A stretch of 64,000 nt of DNA, from positions 103,079 through 167,078 of the forward strand of contig CADCLN010000002.1 in the NCBI GenBank assembly GCA_902802265.1, read 5' to 3'. The translations under genes were made by a program, and so were the position numbers. Positions 8,204 through 17,747 of this stretch are shown here, one piece after another (the stretch's first letter is position 1; each line of letters starts with the position of its first letter). The notes under the pieces are model-generated. The model was not told the DNA's origin. It worked only from the letters and a program-made list of their open reading frames with translations, and searched no databases. Source of the stretch: an uncultured Bacteroidales bacterium. Lineage in GTDB: Bacteria; Bacteroidota; Bacteroidia; Bacteroidales; Bacteroidaceae.

Positions 8204-10753
8204 ATGAAACAAAAGCCTAAAATGATGTTCCGACTGATGGCGGGTGCCGCCGTGGTGTCTGGCTTGATGGTTTCCTGTTCCGACGGTTACCAACTGGCGA
8301 AAGAGGATCCTGAATGGCTGGGGTCGAGCATTTACGACTATCTCAGTTCGGAGGGCAACTTTACCCAGACCATACGTCTGATTGACGAGTTGGGGTATAG
8401 CGAAGTGCTTGCCAAGACGGGTAGCAAGACGCTGTTTGTTGCCAACGACGAAGCGTTTGCCCGCTTCTATCAGAACAACACATGGGGTGTGGGGCGGTAT
8501 GAAGATCTGACCGATGCCCAAAAGAAACTGTTGCTTTATGGCAGCATGATCAACAATGCCTGCCAGGTGGCATACCTCTCCAGCTCGGAGGGCCCTGTCG
8601 AGGGTGACTGTATGCGTCGTCTGACGGCTTCCTCCGAGTACGACACCATTCCGCTGCTGTCCCCTACCGAAATGCCTGCTGGACCCTACTGGCAATACTA
8701 TCGTGACAACAACAAGCCGATTGCCTGTGCCAACGACTTTACGGCGCCGCCGATGGTGCATTTCATTGAGCAGTTTTTGCAGAACAAGTTAATCACCAAC
8801 GAGGACTGCAATTTCCTTAACAACTATAAGGATGAACGTCAGCCTGGCGATGCTCATGTGAACGGAGTGAAAATGCTGCATCAGAACATCAAATGCTCCA
8901 ACGGATTTGTACACGAGATGGCAGAGGTGACAGTTCCTCAGCCCAACATGGCGCAGTACATCACACAGACGGCAGACTTGAGCGGTTTTGCCAAACTGAT
9001 GAACCGTTTCTGTGCGCCGTACTATGCTGGCAAGGCTGCTACCGACGAGTACAACCGTCTGAACCCCTCGGCTCCCGTCGATTCGCTGTTCGAGAAGCGT
9101 TACTTCTCCAGGCGCAGTCATGGCGGCAGACCTTTGGACGTGACTCCTGCCGAAGGTCCTGTGAACGGTATGCTGAAGTTCGACCCAGGATGGAACCAAT
9201 TCTTTTCGGAAACCACCGCGAGCACAGCCGTCAACGTAGCTGTACAGGAAAACATGGGAGTGATGCTGGTTCCGACGAATGAAGCACTCGACCGTTACTG
9301 GAACGAAGGTGCAGGCAAACCGCTGAAGTTGCGCTATGGTTCCTGGGAGAATGTGCCCGACCATGTCATTTCCAAGATGCTCAACGTCAACATGCTCAAC
9401 AGCTTCGTGATGGGTGTTCCCAGCAAATTCGACCAGGTGCTGAACGATGCCAACGACGAACTGGGCATCAAGCCGAAGGATGTAGATTATGTGCAGATGT
9501 GCTGCAACGGTGCGGTGTATGTCACGAACAAAGTGTTCAACCCCGTGGCATACATCTCAGTGTCCTTCCCTGCATTGATCAACGAGACCATGAACGTCCT
9601 GAACTGGGGCATCGAGCAGCTGGGCTTCGACGTATATCTCAATTCGCAGAACTCCTACTACAGCCTGTTCATTCCTCGCAACGACGCCTTGCTCTACTAC
9701 GTTGACCCCTGTTCCTATGGCAAGGTCACCACACAACTCTTCCGTTTCCACTACAAGTCCGATGCCGCCACCGAGCGGGAAAAAGTGCGTGCTGCCATTT
9801 GGGAGTACAACACCGAAACGGGCGAAATCGGCGACTCCATCGGCGAGGCATCCTACGACCAGATTACCGACCGTCTGGAGGACATCCTCGACACCCACAT
9901 CATTGTGGGGAACGTGGAGGATGGCAACACCTACTACACCTCGAAGGGTGGCAGCGTCATCAAGGTAGAAAACGCACAGAGCGGCGCCGACGGCATGACG
10001 GTGCAGGGTGGCTACCAGCTGGAGAACGGCAAGAAACTGCGCATCACGGCAGTACACGACTTCTCCGAAACGGGCAACGGCAAGACCTACATCCTCGACA
10101 CACTGAGGCAAGCCGACCCCCTGCTACCCGAACCCATCATGACCGCTCGCAAGTCCGTGTTCGACATTCTGGAGGAACACGACGAATTCAGTGCCTTCCG
10201 CCAGTTGCTGCAGAGTTCACCCTATCTGGAGACAAAACACGTCATCGGTTCCGACGAGCACGGATGCCCCTCCACCAACATTTCCCTCTTCAACACCTTC
10301 CGCTACACCGTCTATGTCCCCACCAACAAAGCCATTGCCGACCTCCAGGCTGCAGGCCAATTGCCAACCTGGGAAATGGTGGAGAACGAGACCGACGAAG
10401 AGAAGAAAGACAGCTTGCAGCAGGAGATAGAGAACTTCCTGAAATACCACATACAGGACAACGCTTTTTACATTGGCGAGCGTCCCCATTCAGGCGAATA
10501 TGAAACCTCTGCCTATCGGGTAGAAGATGGCAACCTGCAGTATTACAAACTGAAAGTAACCCACAGCGCTACCCACCTGCAGGTGACCGATGCAAAGGGC
10601 AACACCCGCCAAGTCGTGACGGCAGGCGGTCTCTACAACCTCATGGCACGTGAATACCAATACGACTCACCCGATGCCACCACAGCCAGAAACATCTACA
10701 CCTCCTCCCATGCCGTGGTTCATCAGATTGACGGTGTGTTACAGTATAAATAA
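8204..10753 (+). CDS. FAS1 (fasciclin) domain lipoprotein, four repeats
   Basis: An 849-residue surface lipoprotein with a lipobox ending at C25 (GLMVSCSDG). About four FAS1-like units can be seen: around 40-230 (NFTQTIRLIDELGYSEVLAK, SKTLFVANDEAF), 240-450 (VQENMGVMLVPTNEALDRYW), 450-640 (YYSLFIPRNDALLYYV) and 650-849 (SVFDILEEHDEFSAFRQLL, YTVYVPTNKAIADL, ending AVVHQIDGVLQYK). FAS1 folds mediate adhesion or glycan binding. As first gene of a SusCD operon it probably binds a polysaccharide on the cell surface, but the ligand is unknown. The next gene starts about 10 bases later. Confidence 0.85.
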   Translation: MKQKPKMMFRLMAGAAVVSGLMVSCSDGYQLAKEDPEWLGSSIYDYLSSEGNFTQTIRLIDELGYSEVLAKTGSKTLFVANDEAFARFYQNNTWGVGRYEDLTDAQKKLLLYGSMINNACQVAYLSSSEGPVEGDCMRRLTASSEYDTIPLLSPTEMPAGPYWQYYRDNNKPIACANDFTAPPMVHFIEQFLQNKLITNEDCNFLNNYKDERQPGDAHVNGVKMLHQNIKCSNGFVHEMAEVTVPQPNMAQYITQTADLSGFAKLMNRFCAPYYAGKAATDEYNRLNPSAPVDSLFEKRYFSRRSHGGRPLDVTPAEGPVNGMLKFDPGWNQFFSETTASTAVNVAVQENMGVMLVPTNEALDRYWNEGAGKPLKLRYGSWENVPDHVISKMLNVNMLNSFVMGVPSKFDQVLNDANDELGIKPKDVDYVQMCCNGAVYVTNKVFNPVAYISVSFPALINETMNVLNWGIEQLGFDVYLNSQNSYYSLFIPRNDALLYYVDPCSYGKVTTQLFRFHYKSDAATEREKVRAAIWEYNTETGEIGDSIGEASYDQITDRLEDILDTHIIVGNVEDGNTYYTSKGGSVIKVENAQSGADGMTVQGGYQLENGKKLRITAVHDFSETGNGKTYILDTLRQADPLLPEPIMTARKSVFDILEEHDEFSAFRQLLQSSPYLETKHVIGSDEHGCPSTNISLFNTFRYTVYVPTNKAIADLQAAGQLPTWEMVENETDEEKKDSLQQEIENFLKYHIQDNAFYIGERPHSGEYETSAYRVEDGNLQYYKLKVTHSATHLQVTDAKGNTRQVVTAGGLYNLMAREYQYDSPDATTARNIYTSSHAVVHQIDGVLQYK

Positions 10754-10762
10754 AACAATGTG

Positions 10763-13700
10763 ATGGTTATGAAATCAAAATCTATTCTGTATATTATCCT
10801 CCTTACCCTTGCGCCGCTGAGGCTGATAGCCCAGACCGCAGGGACCATGATTCACGGCACGGTGTCCGACGACCTGGAACCCCTCATGGCTTGCAACGTC
10901 GTCGAAATCGACAAGGCAAACCGCATTGTGGCACATGCCGTGACCGACATCAACGGCAACTTCTCCTTCAAAATCGTTGACCCCAAAAACCGCCTGAAGT
11001 TCTCCTACATCGGTTGCGAAACGAAGATTATCCCGATTAAAGGCACCTCCTACAAAATCGTGTTGAAAAGCAACACCCAGCTGCAGGAAGTAGTCGTCAA
11101 GTCGAAGAAAGTGATACCTGCCAGCGGCTTGGCCATTCCCGAAAGAGAACTCTCCATTGCCCACCAGACCATCGATGCCAAAGAATTTGAGGGCTTGGCA
11201 GTCACCAGCATCGACGAAGCCCTGCAAGGCCGCATTGCCGGACTCGACATCGTCAGCAACAGCGGCAACCTGGGTTCCGGCACCAGTATGCGCCTGCGTG
11301 GCGTGAGCTCCATCAACAACAGCACCGAACCGCTGATCGTCGTTGATGGCAACATCTTCGAGAGCGACTACAACAGCAATTTCGACTTTGCCAACGCTAC
11401 CGAAGACCAGTTTGCCGAACTGCTGAACGTGAACCCCGACGACATCGCCACCATCACCGTGCTGAAAGATGCTGCCGGCACAGCCATTTACGGTTCGCAG
11501 GGAGCCAACGGTGTCATCGAAATCAAGACGAAGCGTGGTGCACGTGGCAAGACCAGGGTGCAGTATTCCTATCGTCTGACGGGCACGTTCCAACCCAAAG
11601 GTATCCGACTGCTCGACGGCGACCAATATACCATGCTCATGAAGGAAGCCTACTACAACCCCATCCTCAGCGATGCAGCCTCCGACATCCGCGAATTCAA
11701 CTACGACAAGTCCTGGAACGAGTACGAGATGTACAACAACAACACCGACTGGCGCGACGCCATCAGGAAGACGGGTTGGCTGCAGAAGCACAACGTGAGC
11801 ATCTCGGGAGGTGGCGAGAAGGCAAACTTCCGCATTTCGGGTGGCTACGACCACCAGACGGGTACCGTCATCGAGCAGCGACTCGACCGTTTCACCACCC
11901 GTGTGGCCCTGGACTACTTTGTCAGCGACCGCATCAAGATTGTCACGAACTTCAACATGACCTATACCAACAACAAGAAGAACTACAGCGAGCTGCTCAG
12001 CATAGCCTATCAGAAGATGCCCAACCTCTCTGTCTATGAACAGGACGCTTACGGCAACGACCTGCCCGACTACTACCACATGCTCAGCACCTGTTCGGAC
12101 GAGTTGAAGGAAGATCAGTATAAATACGTGAACCCTGTGGCTTTAGCGCGACAGGCCAAGAACGAGGAATCGACCTATCAGATTCAACCAGAGTTCCAGC
12201 TGCACTACAACCTGCTGGGCATCGAGGCCGACCAGCATCAGCTGAAGTACGAAGGCAAGATACTGTTCAACATATTCAATAAATACAACGACACATTCTA
12301 CCCCTCCAGCCTGGTCACGTCTGGCTGGTCTGCCACCGACAACAACAAATCGTCGGCCACCGCCCACAAGAGCATGGCAGTCACAACCACCCACCGTCTG
12401 ACGTTCACGCCGCACTTCAACAACGAAGACCACAGCTTTATGGCGATGGCTCAGTTCCAGCTGACCGACGGATCCTCCAAATCGACGGCAAGCAACATCT
12501 ACGGCCTGCCTTCAGGCACCATCACCTCGACTACGGCCGACGGCATCGTCAGCAGCCTGACGACGGGAGCCAGTCAGTGGCGTTCCGTCTATCTCACCTT
12601 CTCTGCCCACTACGCCTACAAGGGTCGCTACGTGGCCGACGCCTCCCTTCGCCGCGACGGCAGCACAAAGTTTGGCGACAACAGCCGCTGGGGAAACTTC
12701 CCCGCCCTCTCGTTCCGCTGGAATGTCAGCGACGAGCCCTGGATGCAACGTCTCGGCTGGCTGTCCATGCTCTCCCTTCGTCCTGGATGGGGCAAGGTGG
12801 GCAATCAGCCGAATGGTGAATACCTGTACTTCTCGAAATACACGGCGGGCGATGCGTACAACAGAAACACGTCGATGTACCCCAGCAACATCCGTCTTAG
12901 CTCCCTGAAATGGGAAGAGAAAGAGACGTGGAACGTAGGTTTCGACTTGGGACTATTCGACAACAAACTTACGGCAGACTTCAACATCTACACACAGCTG
13001 ACCAGCGACCTGCTCATGATGAACCGCAAAATACCCTCCTCTTCGGGCTTCCCCACACTGGCCTACCAGAACGTAGGATCCATGCGCAACAACGGTTGGG
13101 AATTCAACATCAACGGCAATCAGATCGTGAAGAAAGGTAAATTCTCGTGGGGATTCAATGTGTCGTTTGCCAACAACCGAAACGAAATTACCGAGATGGA
13201 CGAGACGGTATTGGCATCGCTCAACAGCGAGTTTAACAGGAACAACGGTTCTTACCTCACTCGTGTTCAGCTGAACAATGCCTTTGGCAGTATGTATGGT
13301 TTCCGTTACATGGGAGTTTATCAATACTCCAAATATTCCGACACAGAGGTTGCTGGTGTGAGTGGACCCAATGCCCCTGTAGCCCGTGATGGGGGCGGCG
13401 TCGTCATTGTTGATAAAAACGGGTTCACCGTGCCGATGGTGTTCTGCTACGACAGCGATAATCAGACCTACATCTACGAATTCAGGGGCGGCGATGCCAT
13501 CTATGAAGATGTGAACAATGATGGCCAGATCAATGAACTCGACATCGTCTATCTGGGCAGTTCCCTGCCAAAGATTACAGGCGGTTGGGGCATGAAGTTC
13601 CAGTATGGCCGTTGGCAGCTCAACTGTCAGTTCAACTTCCGCATCGGCAACAAAATCATCAATGCAGCCCGCATGAATGCAGAAAGCATGTACACCAACA

Positions 13701-14056
13701 ACAACCAGAGTGCAGCCGTCAACTGGCGTTGGCGTTGCGAAGGCGACAATGCCGAATTGCCGCGTGCCCTGCATAAGAGTGGCTACAACTGGCTGGGAAG
13801 CGACCGTTTCATGGAGGATGGTTCCTTCATGCGACTGAATTATGCGCAGCTTAGCTATTCGTTTGAACCGAGACTGCTGAAACAAATCGGTCTTAGTTCG
13901 CTGAGCCTCTATCTTTCTGGAAACAACCTCTTCTGTTTGACGAAGTATAGCGGAGCAGACCCCGAAGTGGGCTATGGTGGCTATGGCGTAGTGACGGACA
14001 ATGCGCGCACACCGAATGCGAGAAGTTTTACTTTTGGTGTAACCGTTCAATTCTAA
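10763..14056 (+). CDS. SusC/RagA-type TonB-dependent outer-membrane transporter (first)
   Basis: About 1097 residues with a signal peptide ending near LRLIAQ. An N-terminal carboxypeptidase-regulatory-like sandwich (IHGTVSDDLEPLMACNVVEI) is followed by the plug (STEPLIVVDGN, TVLKDAAGTAIYGSQGANGV) and a long beta-barrel ending in an aromatic strand (ARSFTFGVTVQF). It imports oligosaccharides across the outer membrane with its SusD partner encoded 13 bases downstream. I prefer the ATG at 10763 (or 10769) over the GTG at 10760. The substrate is not evident from sequence. Confidence 0.95.
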   Translation: MVMKSKSILYIILLTLAPLRLIAQTAGTMIHGTVSDDLEPLMACNVVEIDKANRIVAHAVTDINGNFSFKIVDPKNRLKFSYIGCETKIIPIKGTSYKIVLKSNTQLQEVVVKSKKVIPASGLAIPERELSIAHQTIDAKEFEGLAVTSIDEALQGRIAGLDIVSNSGNLGSGTSMRLRGVSSINNSTEPLIVVDGNIFESDYNSNFDFANATEDQFAELLNVNPDDIATITVLKDAAGTAIYGSQGANGVIEIKTKRGARGKTRVQYSYRLTGTFQPKGIRLLDGDQYTMLMKEAYYNPILSDAASDIREFNYDKSWNEYEMYNNNTDWRDAIRKTGWLQKHNVSISGGGEKANFRISGGYDHQTGTVIEQRLDRFTTRVALDYFVSDRIKIVTNFNMTYTNNKKNYSELLSIAYQKMPNLSVYEQDAYGNDLPDYYHMLSTCSDELKEDQYKYVNPVALARQAKNEESTYQIQPEFQLHYNLLGIEADQHQLKYEGKILFNIFNKYNDTFYPSSLVTSGWSATDNNKSSATAHKSMAVTTTHRLTFTPHFNNEDHSFMAMAQFQLTDGSSKSTASNIYGLPSGTITSTTADGIVSSLTTGASQWRSVYLTFSAHYAYKGRYVADASLRRDGSTKFGDNSRWGNFPALSFRWNVSDEPWMQRLGWLSMLSLRPGWGKVGNQPNGEYLYFSKYTAGDAYNRNTSMYPSNIRLSSLKWEEKETWNVGFDLGLFDNKLTADFNIYTQLTSDLLMMNRKIPSSSGFPTLAYQNVGSMRNNGWEFNINGNQIVKKGKFSWGFNVSFANNRNEITEMDETVLASLNSEFNRNNGSYLTRVQLNNAFGSMYGFRYMGVYQYSKYSDTEVAGVSGPNAPVARDGGGVVIVDKNGFTVPMVFCYDSDNQTYIYEFRGGDAIYEDVNNDGQINELDIVYLGSSLPKITGGWGMKFQYGRWQLNCQFNFRIGNKIINAARMNAESMYTNNNQSAAVNWRWRCEGDNAELPRALHKSGYNWLGSDRFMEDGSFMRLNYAQLSYSFEPRLLKQIGLSSLSLYLSGNNLFCLTKYSGADPEVGYGGYGVVTDNARTPNARSFTFGVTVQF

Positions 14057-14069
14057 AAATGCCTGACCT

Positions 14070-15764
14070 ATGAAAAGACTTAAATATATTTTGTTTGCGT
14101 CTGCTGCAGCAATTCTTTCGGGTTGCAGCGACTTCCTCCGTATCGAGCCGTTGAATGATATTGTGCTGGAAAACTATTGGACCGAGAAGGCCGATGTCAT
14201 CAGTGTGCTCAATTCGTGTTATGCTCAGCTGGAAAGTGCCGATTGCATTCAGCGCATGGCCATCTGGGGTGAAGCCCGTTCCGACAATATGCAGGGCGGG
14301 TCGGGCACACAGAACGACCTGAATCAGATTTTCAAGGAGAATATCCTGGAAACGAACCGCTTTGTGAACTGGGCAAGTTTCTATCAGTGCATCAACCGCT
14401 GCAACACGGTGATTTACTATGCTCCGTCGGTGAATGCCAAAGACCCGAACTTCACGGATGCCGAGTTGCGTGCCACCGTGGCAGAAGCAACCACCCTGCG
14501 AGCCCTGTGCTACTTCTATCTTATTCGCACCTTCTCGGCTGTTCCCTACATTACAGAACCATCGTTGGACGACAGTCAGGACTATCAGTTGGCAGCAACA
14601 CCCTTCGACCAGATTCTCGACCAGCTGATTAGCGATGTGGAGCGTGTGAAGGACGATGCCGTCAGAAGCTATGGTGAACAGACCGAAGAAAACACCTGCC
14701 GCATCACCCGTTATGCCTGCTATGCCTTGCTGGCAGATCTCTACCTGTGGAAGGGCAAGTATCAGGAATGTATCGATTACTGCGACAAGGTGATTGACTA
14801 CAAGATACAGCAATACGAGGAAGAACGGGAGAAGAATCCTACGGGATACACCGTGGAACTTTACGGCAGGTATCCGCTTATCTCTGAAATGACTTCCGGA
14901 AGCACGATGGCAGGCAATACTTACACGGAGATTTTTGGTGCAGGCAATTCTTTTGAAAGCATCTTTGAACTGATTTTTGTCAACAATCAGTCTGTGGCGA
15001 ACAGCTTTGTGGGTTCCTACTATGGTTCCAGCGCCAACCGAACAGGTCAGATAGGTGTTCCTCCCTATATTTACGAGAACACGTGGGCGGGTACCAACGA
15101 TTACTTCAAGAAGACGGACTGCCGATTCCTTGAAAACATCACCGAGCAAAACAACAAGGGCTATGTGCAGAAATACGTCTGTGAGCGTGTTCAGTTCCGC
15201 ACAAGCACCACGACGGGTGGCGTTCCGACCGTTTCGGCAACGGTTCGTACAAACAATTATGCCAACTGGATACTTTACCGCCTGACGGATGTCATCCTGA
15301 TGCGTGCCGAGGCAGAAGTGGAACTGGCAGGCAATGTGGAGGTGGGCCAGACCTTGACGCCCGAACAGACGCAGCATTATCAGAATGCGTTTGATGGAGT
15401 TTTGGCGGTATGGCGTCGAGCCAATAACAAGCGTACAGCCACTTCCGACATTCTTGTCTATGACGACTATGCTATTTCACGCAGTACGATGGAAGACCTT
15501 GTGCTGGGTGAACGTCAGCGTGAACTCATGTTCGAGGGTAAACGCTGGTTCGACCTCGTGCGTCTTTGTCGCCGTGAGGGGGACAATAGCCGCATGATTA
15601 CAAAGGTGTTGCCAAAATTCCAGGAAAATTCTGCTGCCATTCGTGTGAAGTTGTCGTCAAAAGACATCATTTGGTGGCCTTATTATCGTGACGAACTGAA
15701 ACAGAATCCAAATCTTCATCAGAATCCTGCTTACGAAACGGATAAAACAGAACAAAATTTCTAA
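14070..15764 (+). CDS. SusD/RagB-type nutrient-binding lipoprotein (first)
   Basis: A 564-residue surface lipoprotein with the lipobox ILSGCSD (C19). SusD features include the early FLRIEPLNDIVLENYWTEKAD, TPR-like helices in the middle (TLRALCYFYLIRTF) and the C-terminal RQRELMFEGKRWFDLVRLCR. It forms the lid that delivers glycan to the SusC barrel encoded just upstream. It is followed six bases later by a second FAS1 lipoprotein gene. The ligand is unknown. Confidence 0.95.
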   Translation: MKRLKYILFASAAAILSGCSDFLRIEPLNDIVLENYWTEKADVISVLNSCYAQLESADCIQRMAIWGEARSDNMQGGSGTQNDLNQIFKENILETNRFVNWASFYQCINRCNTVIYYAPSVNAKDPNFTDAELRATVAEATTLRALCYFYLIRTFSAVPYITEPSLDDSQDYQLAATPFDQILDQLISDVERVKDDAVRSYGEQTEENTCRITRYACYALLADLYLWKGKYQECIDYCDKVIDYKIQQYEEEREKNPTGYTVELYGRYPLISEMTSGSTMAGNTYTEIFGAGNSFESIFELIFVNNQSVANSFVGSYYGSSANRTGQIGVPPYIYENTWAGTNDYFKKTDCRFLENITEQNNKGYVQKYVCERVQFRTSTTTGGVPTVSATVRTNNYANWILYRLTDVILMRAEAEVELAGNVEVGQTLTPEQTQHYQNAFDGVLAVWRRANNKRTATSDILVYDDYAISRSTMEDLVLGERQRELMFEGKRWFDLVRLCRREGDNSRMITKVLPKFQENSAAIRVKLSSKDIIWWPYYRDELKQNPNLHQNPAYETDKTEQNF

Positions 15765-15770
15765 TATATT

Positions 15771-17744
15771 ATGAGACTCAAAAATATAATGATTATGGCT
15801 GAATGGCTTTTGTCGTTGTCATTGCTCCCCCCGATGCTGACAAGCTGTTCTGATGAGCCTGAAAAAGAGAATTATTATACCTTTACAGGTAAGATGGTCA
15901 GCGACTATCTGGATGATCGGCCTGAACTTTATAGTGAGTTTACCAAAATTCTGCATCGTTCAGGTATGTATGGCATGATGGCTACATACGGCAGTTATAC
16001 GTGTTTTGCCCCTACCAATGCTGCCGTGGGTGCTTACCTTGCCCAGCATGGGCTGACAAGTGTTGACGAGTTGACCAAGGCGGAATGTGATACGCTTTCG
16101 TGGAATCACATCATTCAGCAGGCTTTCTTCACAACCGACCTGGCTGACGGCAATATTCCGACGGCGAACATGAATGAACGTTTCCTCACCTTCTCCTGCG
16201 ACAGCAGTGCAACAGGCGTGGTTTATTACGTAAACATGTCTTCTTGCCTGATAGCACGTGACGACTCGGTGGAGAACGGTGTGGTGCATACGCTGGACCA
16301 TGTGATTCAGCCTTCGAAGCTTTACCTGCCGGAAATCCTTGCCGACGACCCCTGCATTTCGCTTTTCTATAGTGCGCTGACGCTGACAAGACTGGTGGAT
16401 TCTATCAAGGCTTATCAGGAGAAGTATGAGGATTATACCATCGGTGTGGATTCGGTCAACAAGGGTGTCGTTTTCCACCGTACCGGTGCGAATTATAATT
16501 GTAAGTATCCTGCTGTGCGTGTGCAGCGTTTCACAGCCCTGGTTGAACCCAACAGTGTGTTTGCAGCCAAGGGCATCAACACGCTGGACGACTTGAAGGC
16601 GTATGCCAAGGAGGTCTATGACCAGACTTACCCAGAGGATGCAGGGAAGTATGACGACCTGTGGACAGACCGCAGAAATCCGCTGAACCGTTTCGTGGCT
16701 TATCACCTCCTGCCATACTATGGCGCTATCAACGACTTTACCATTTCGGAAAGTGGCATTGACTATAAGACTACCTGCTCAATGCCCAATCTGATTGATG
16801 CCACCGACTGGTACACCACCCTGATGCCACACACCATCATGAAGATGTCGTCGCCCAGCGAGGGTTTGTTTGTCAACCGTAAGGGTGTTGCCTCAAAGTT
16901 CAGGGTGCGTGGCGTGAAGGTCTATACGCCGACGGAAATGAAGTCGCTGCACGATGCAGAAATGCTGGCTGCAGGTTTGGCTGCCGACACGCTGAATCAG
17001 CAGGCTCTGAATGGTATCTATCATTACATTGACGATGTGCTGGTTTATGATACCCGCACACGGGACGTTGTTTTCAACGACCGCATCCGCTGGAATGTAA
17101 TCACCATGTCGCCAGAGTTTCTGAATGCAGGTGTGCGTGGAACAACGACCCACGTGACGGGTTTCAAGGCCGTAGAGGGTTGGAATTTCCACGGACGTCA
17201 GCCTCGGCTTGCCTTGCGTGAACGTGGTGTCTGGATGGCTACCTATTCGGACGCTGTCGATTTGATTGGTCAGTTCGACATTACCTTCAAGCTGCCCCCT
17301 GTGCCTGCCAACACCTATGAGGTGCGCTTTGCCTACGGTGCAGGCAATGACCGTGGCGTAGTGCAGATTTACTTTGGCGAGAAAGACAATATGCAGCCGA
17401 TGGGGTTGCCCATTGATTTCCGCATCTGGGGTGGAGACCCCAGCATTGGTTGGGTGGCTGATGGCGACGATGAGGAAGAAAACCATGCCATTGACAAGGC
17501 TATGCACAACCGTGGTTACATGAAGGATATGGACTCCTGGAATCAGGGTGGGGCGAATAATCTGCGTGACAATAACGGTAAGTATCGTAAGATTCTCACG
17601 ACGCAATCTATGTCGCCCGAAAAGGAATATTATTTGCGCATTAAGCTGGTTATCGAAAATTCCGAGGCTGAGTTGCCCATCAATTATTTTGAATTCTGTC
17701 CGAAGTCCGTTTATGCAGGTCTTAATGCAGAGGATACTCATTAA
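15771..17744 (+). CDS. FAS1 domain lipoprotein with C-terminal beta-sandwich (second)
   Basis: A 657-residue protein with lipobox MLTSCSDE (C26). FAS1-like units lie at about 40-180 (SYTCFAPTNAAVGAYLAQHG, NGVVHTLDHVIQPSK) and about 185-425 (RNPLNRFVAYHLLPYYGAI, ALNGIYHYIDDVLVYD). The last 200 residues (NTYEVRFAYGAGNDRGVVQI) look like a beta-sandwich of carbohydrate-binding-module type. It is probably a surface glycan-binding partner of the SusCD system. Position and architecture match the product of the next gene, so the pair may be a duplication. No catalytic motif is seen. Confidence 0.8.
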   Translation: MRLKNIMIMAEWLLSLSLLPPMLTSCSDEPEKENYYTFTGKMVSDYLDDRPELYSEFTKILHRSGMYGMMATYGSYTCFAPTNAAVGAYLAQHGLTSVDELTKAECDTLSWNHIIQQAFFTTDLADGNIPTANMNERFLTFSCDSSATGVVYYVNMSSCLIARDDSVENGVVHTLDHVIQPSKLYLPEILADDPCISLFYSALTLTRLVDSIKAYQEKYEDYTIGVDSVNKGVVFHRTGANYNCKYPAVRVQRFTALVEPNSVFAAKGINTLDDLKAYAKEVYDQTYPEDAGKYDDLWTDRRNPLNRFVAYHLLPYYGAINDFTISESGIDYKTTCSMPNLIDATDWYTTLMPHTIMKMSSPSEGLFVNRKGVASKFRVRGVKVYTPTEMKSLHDAEMLAAGLAADTLNQQALNGIYHYIDDVLVYDTRTRDVVFNDRIRWNVITMSPEFLNAGVRGTTTHVTGFKAVEGWNFHGRQPRLALRERGVWMATYSDAVDLIGQFDITFKLPPVPANTYEVRFAYGAGNDRGVVQIYFGEKDNMQPMGLPIDFRIWGGDPSIGWVADGDDEEENHAIDKAMHNRGYMKDMDSWNQGGANNLRDNNGKYRKILTTQSMSPEKEYYLRIKLVIENSEAELPINYFEFCPKSVYAGLNAEDTH

Positions 17745-17747
17745 TCA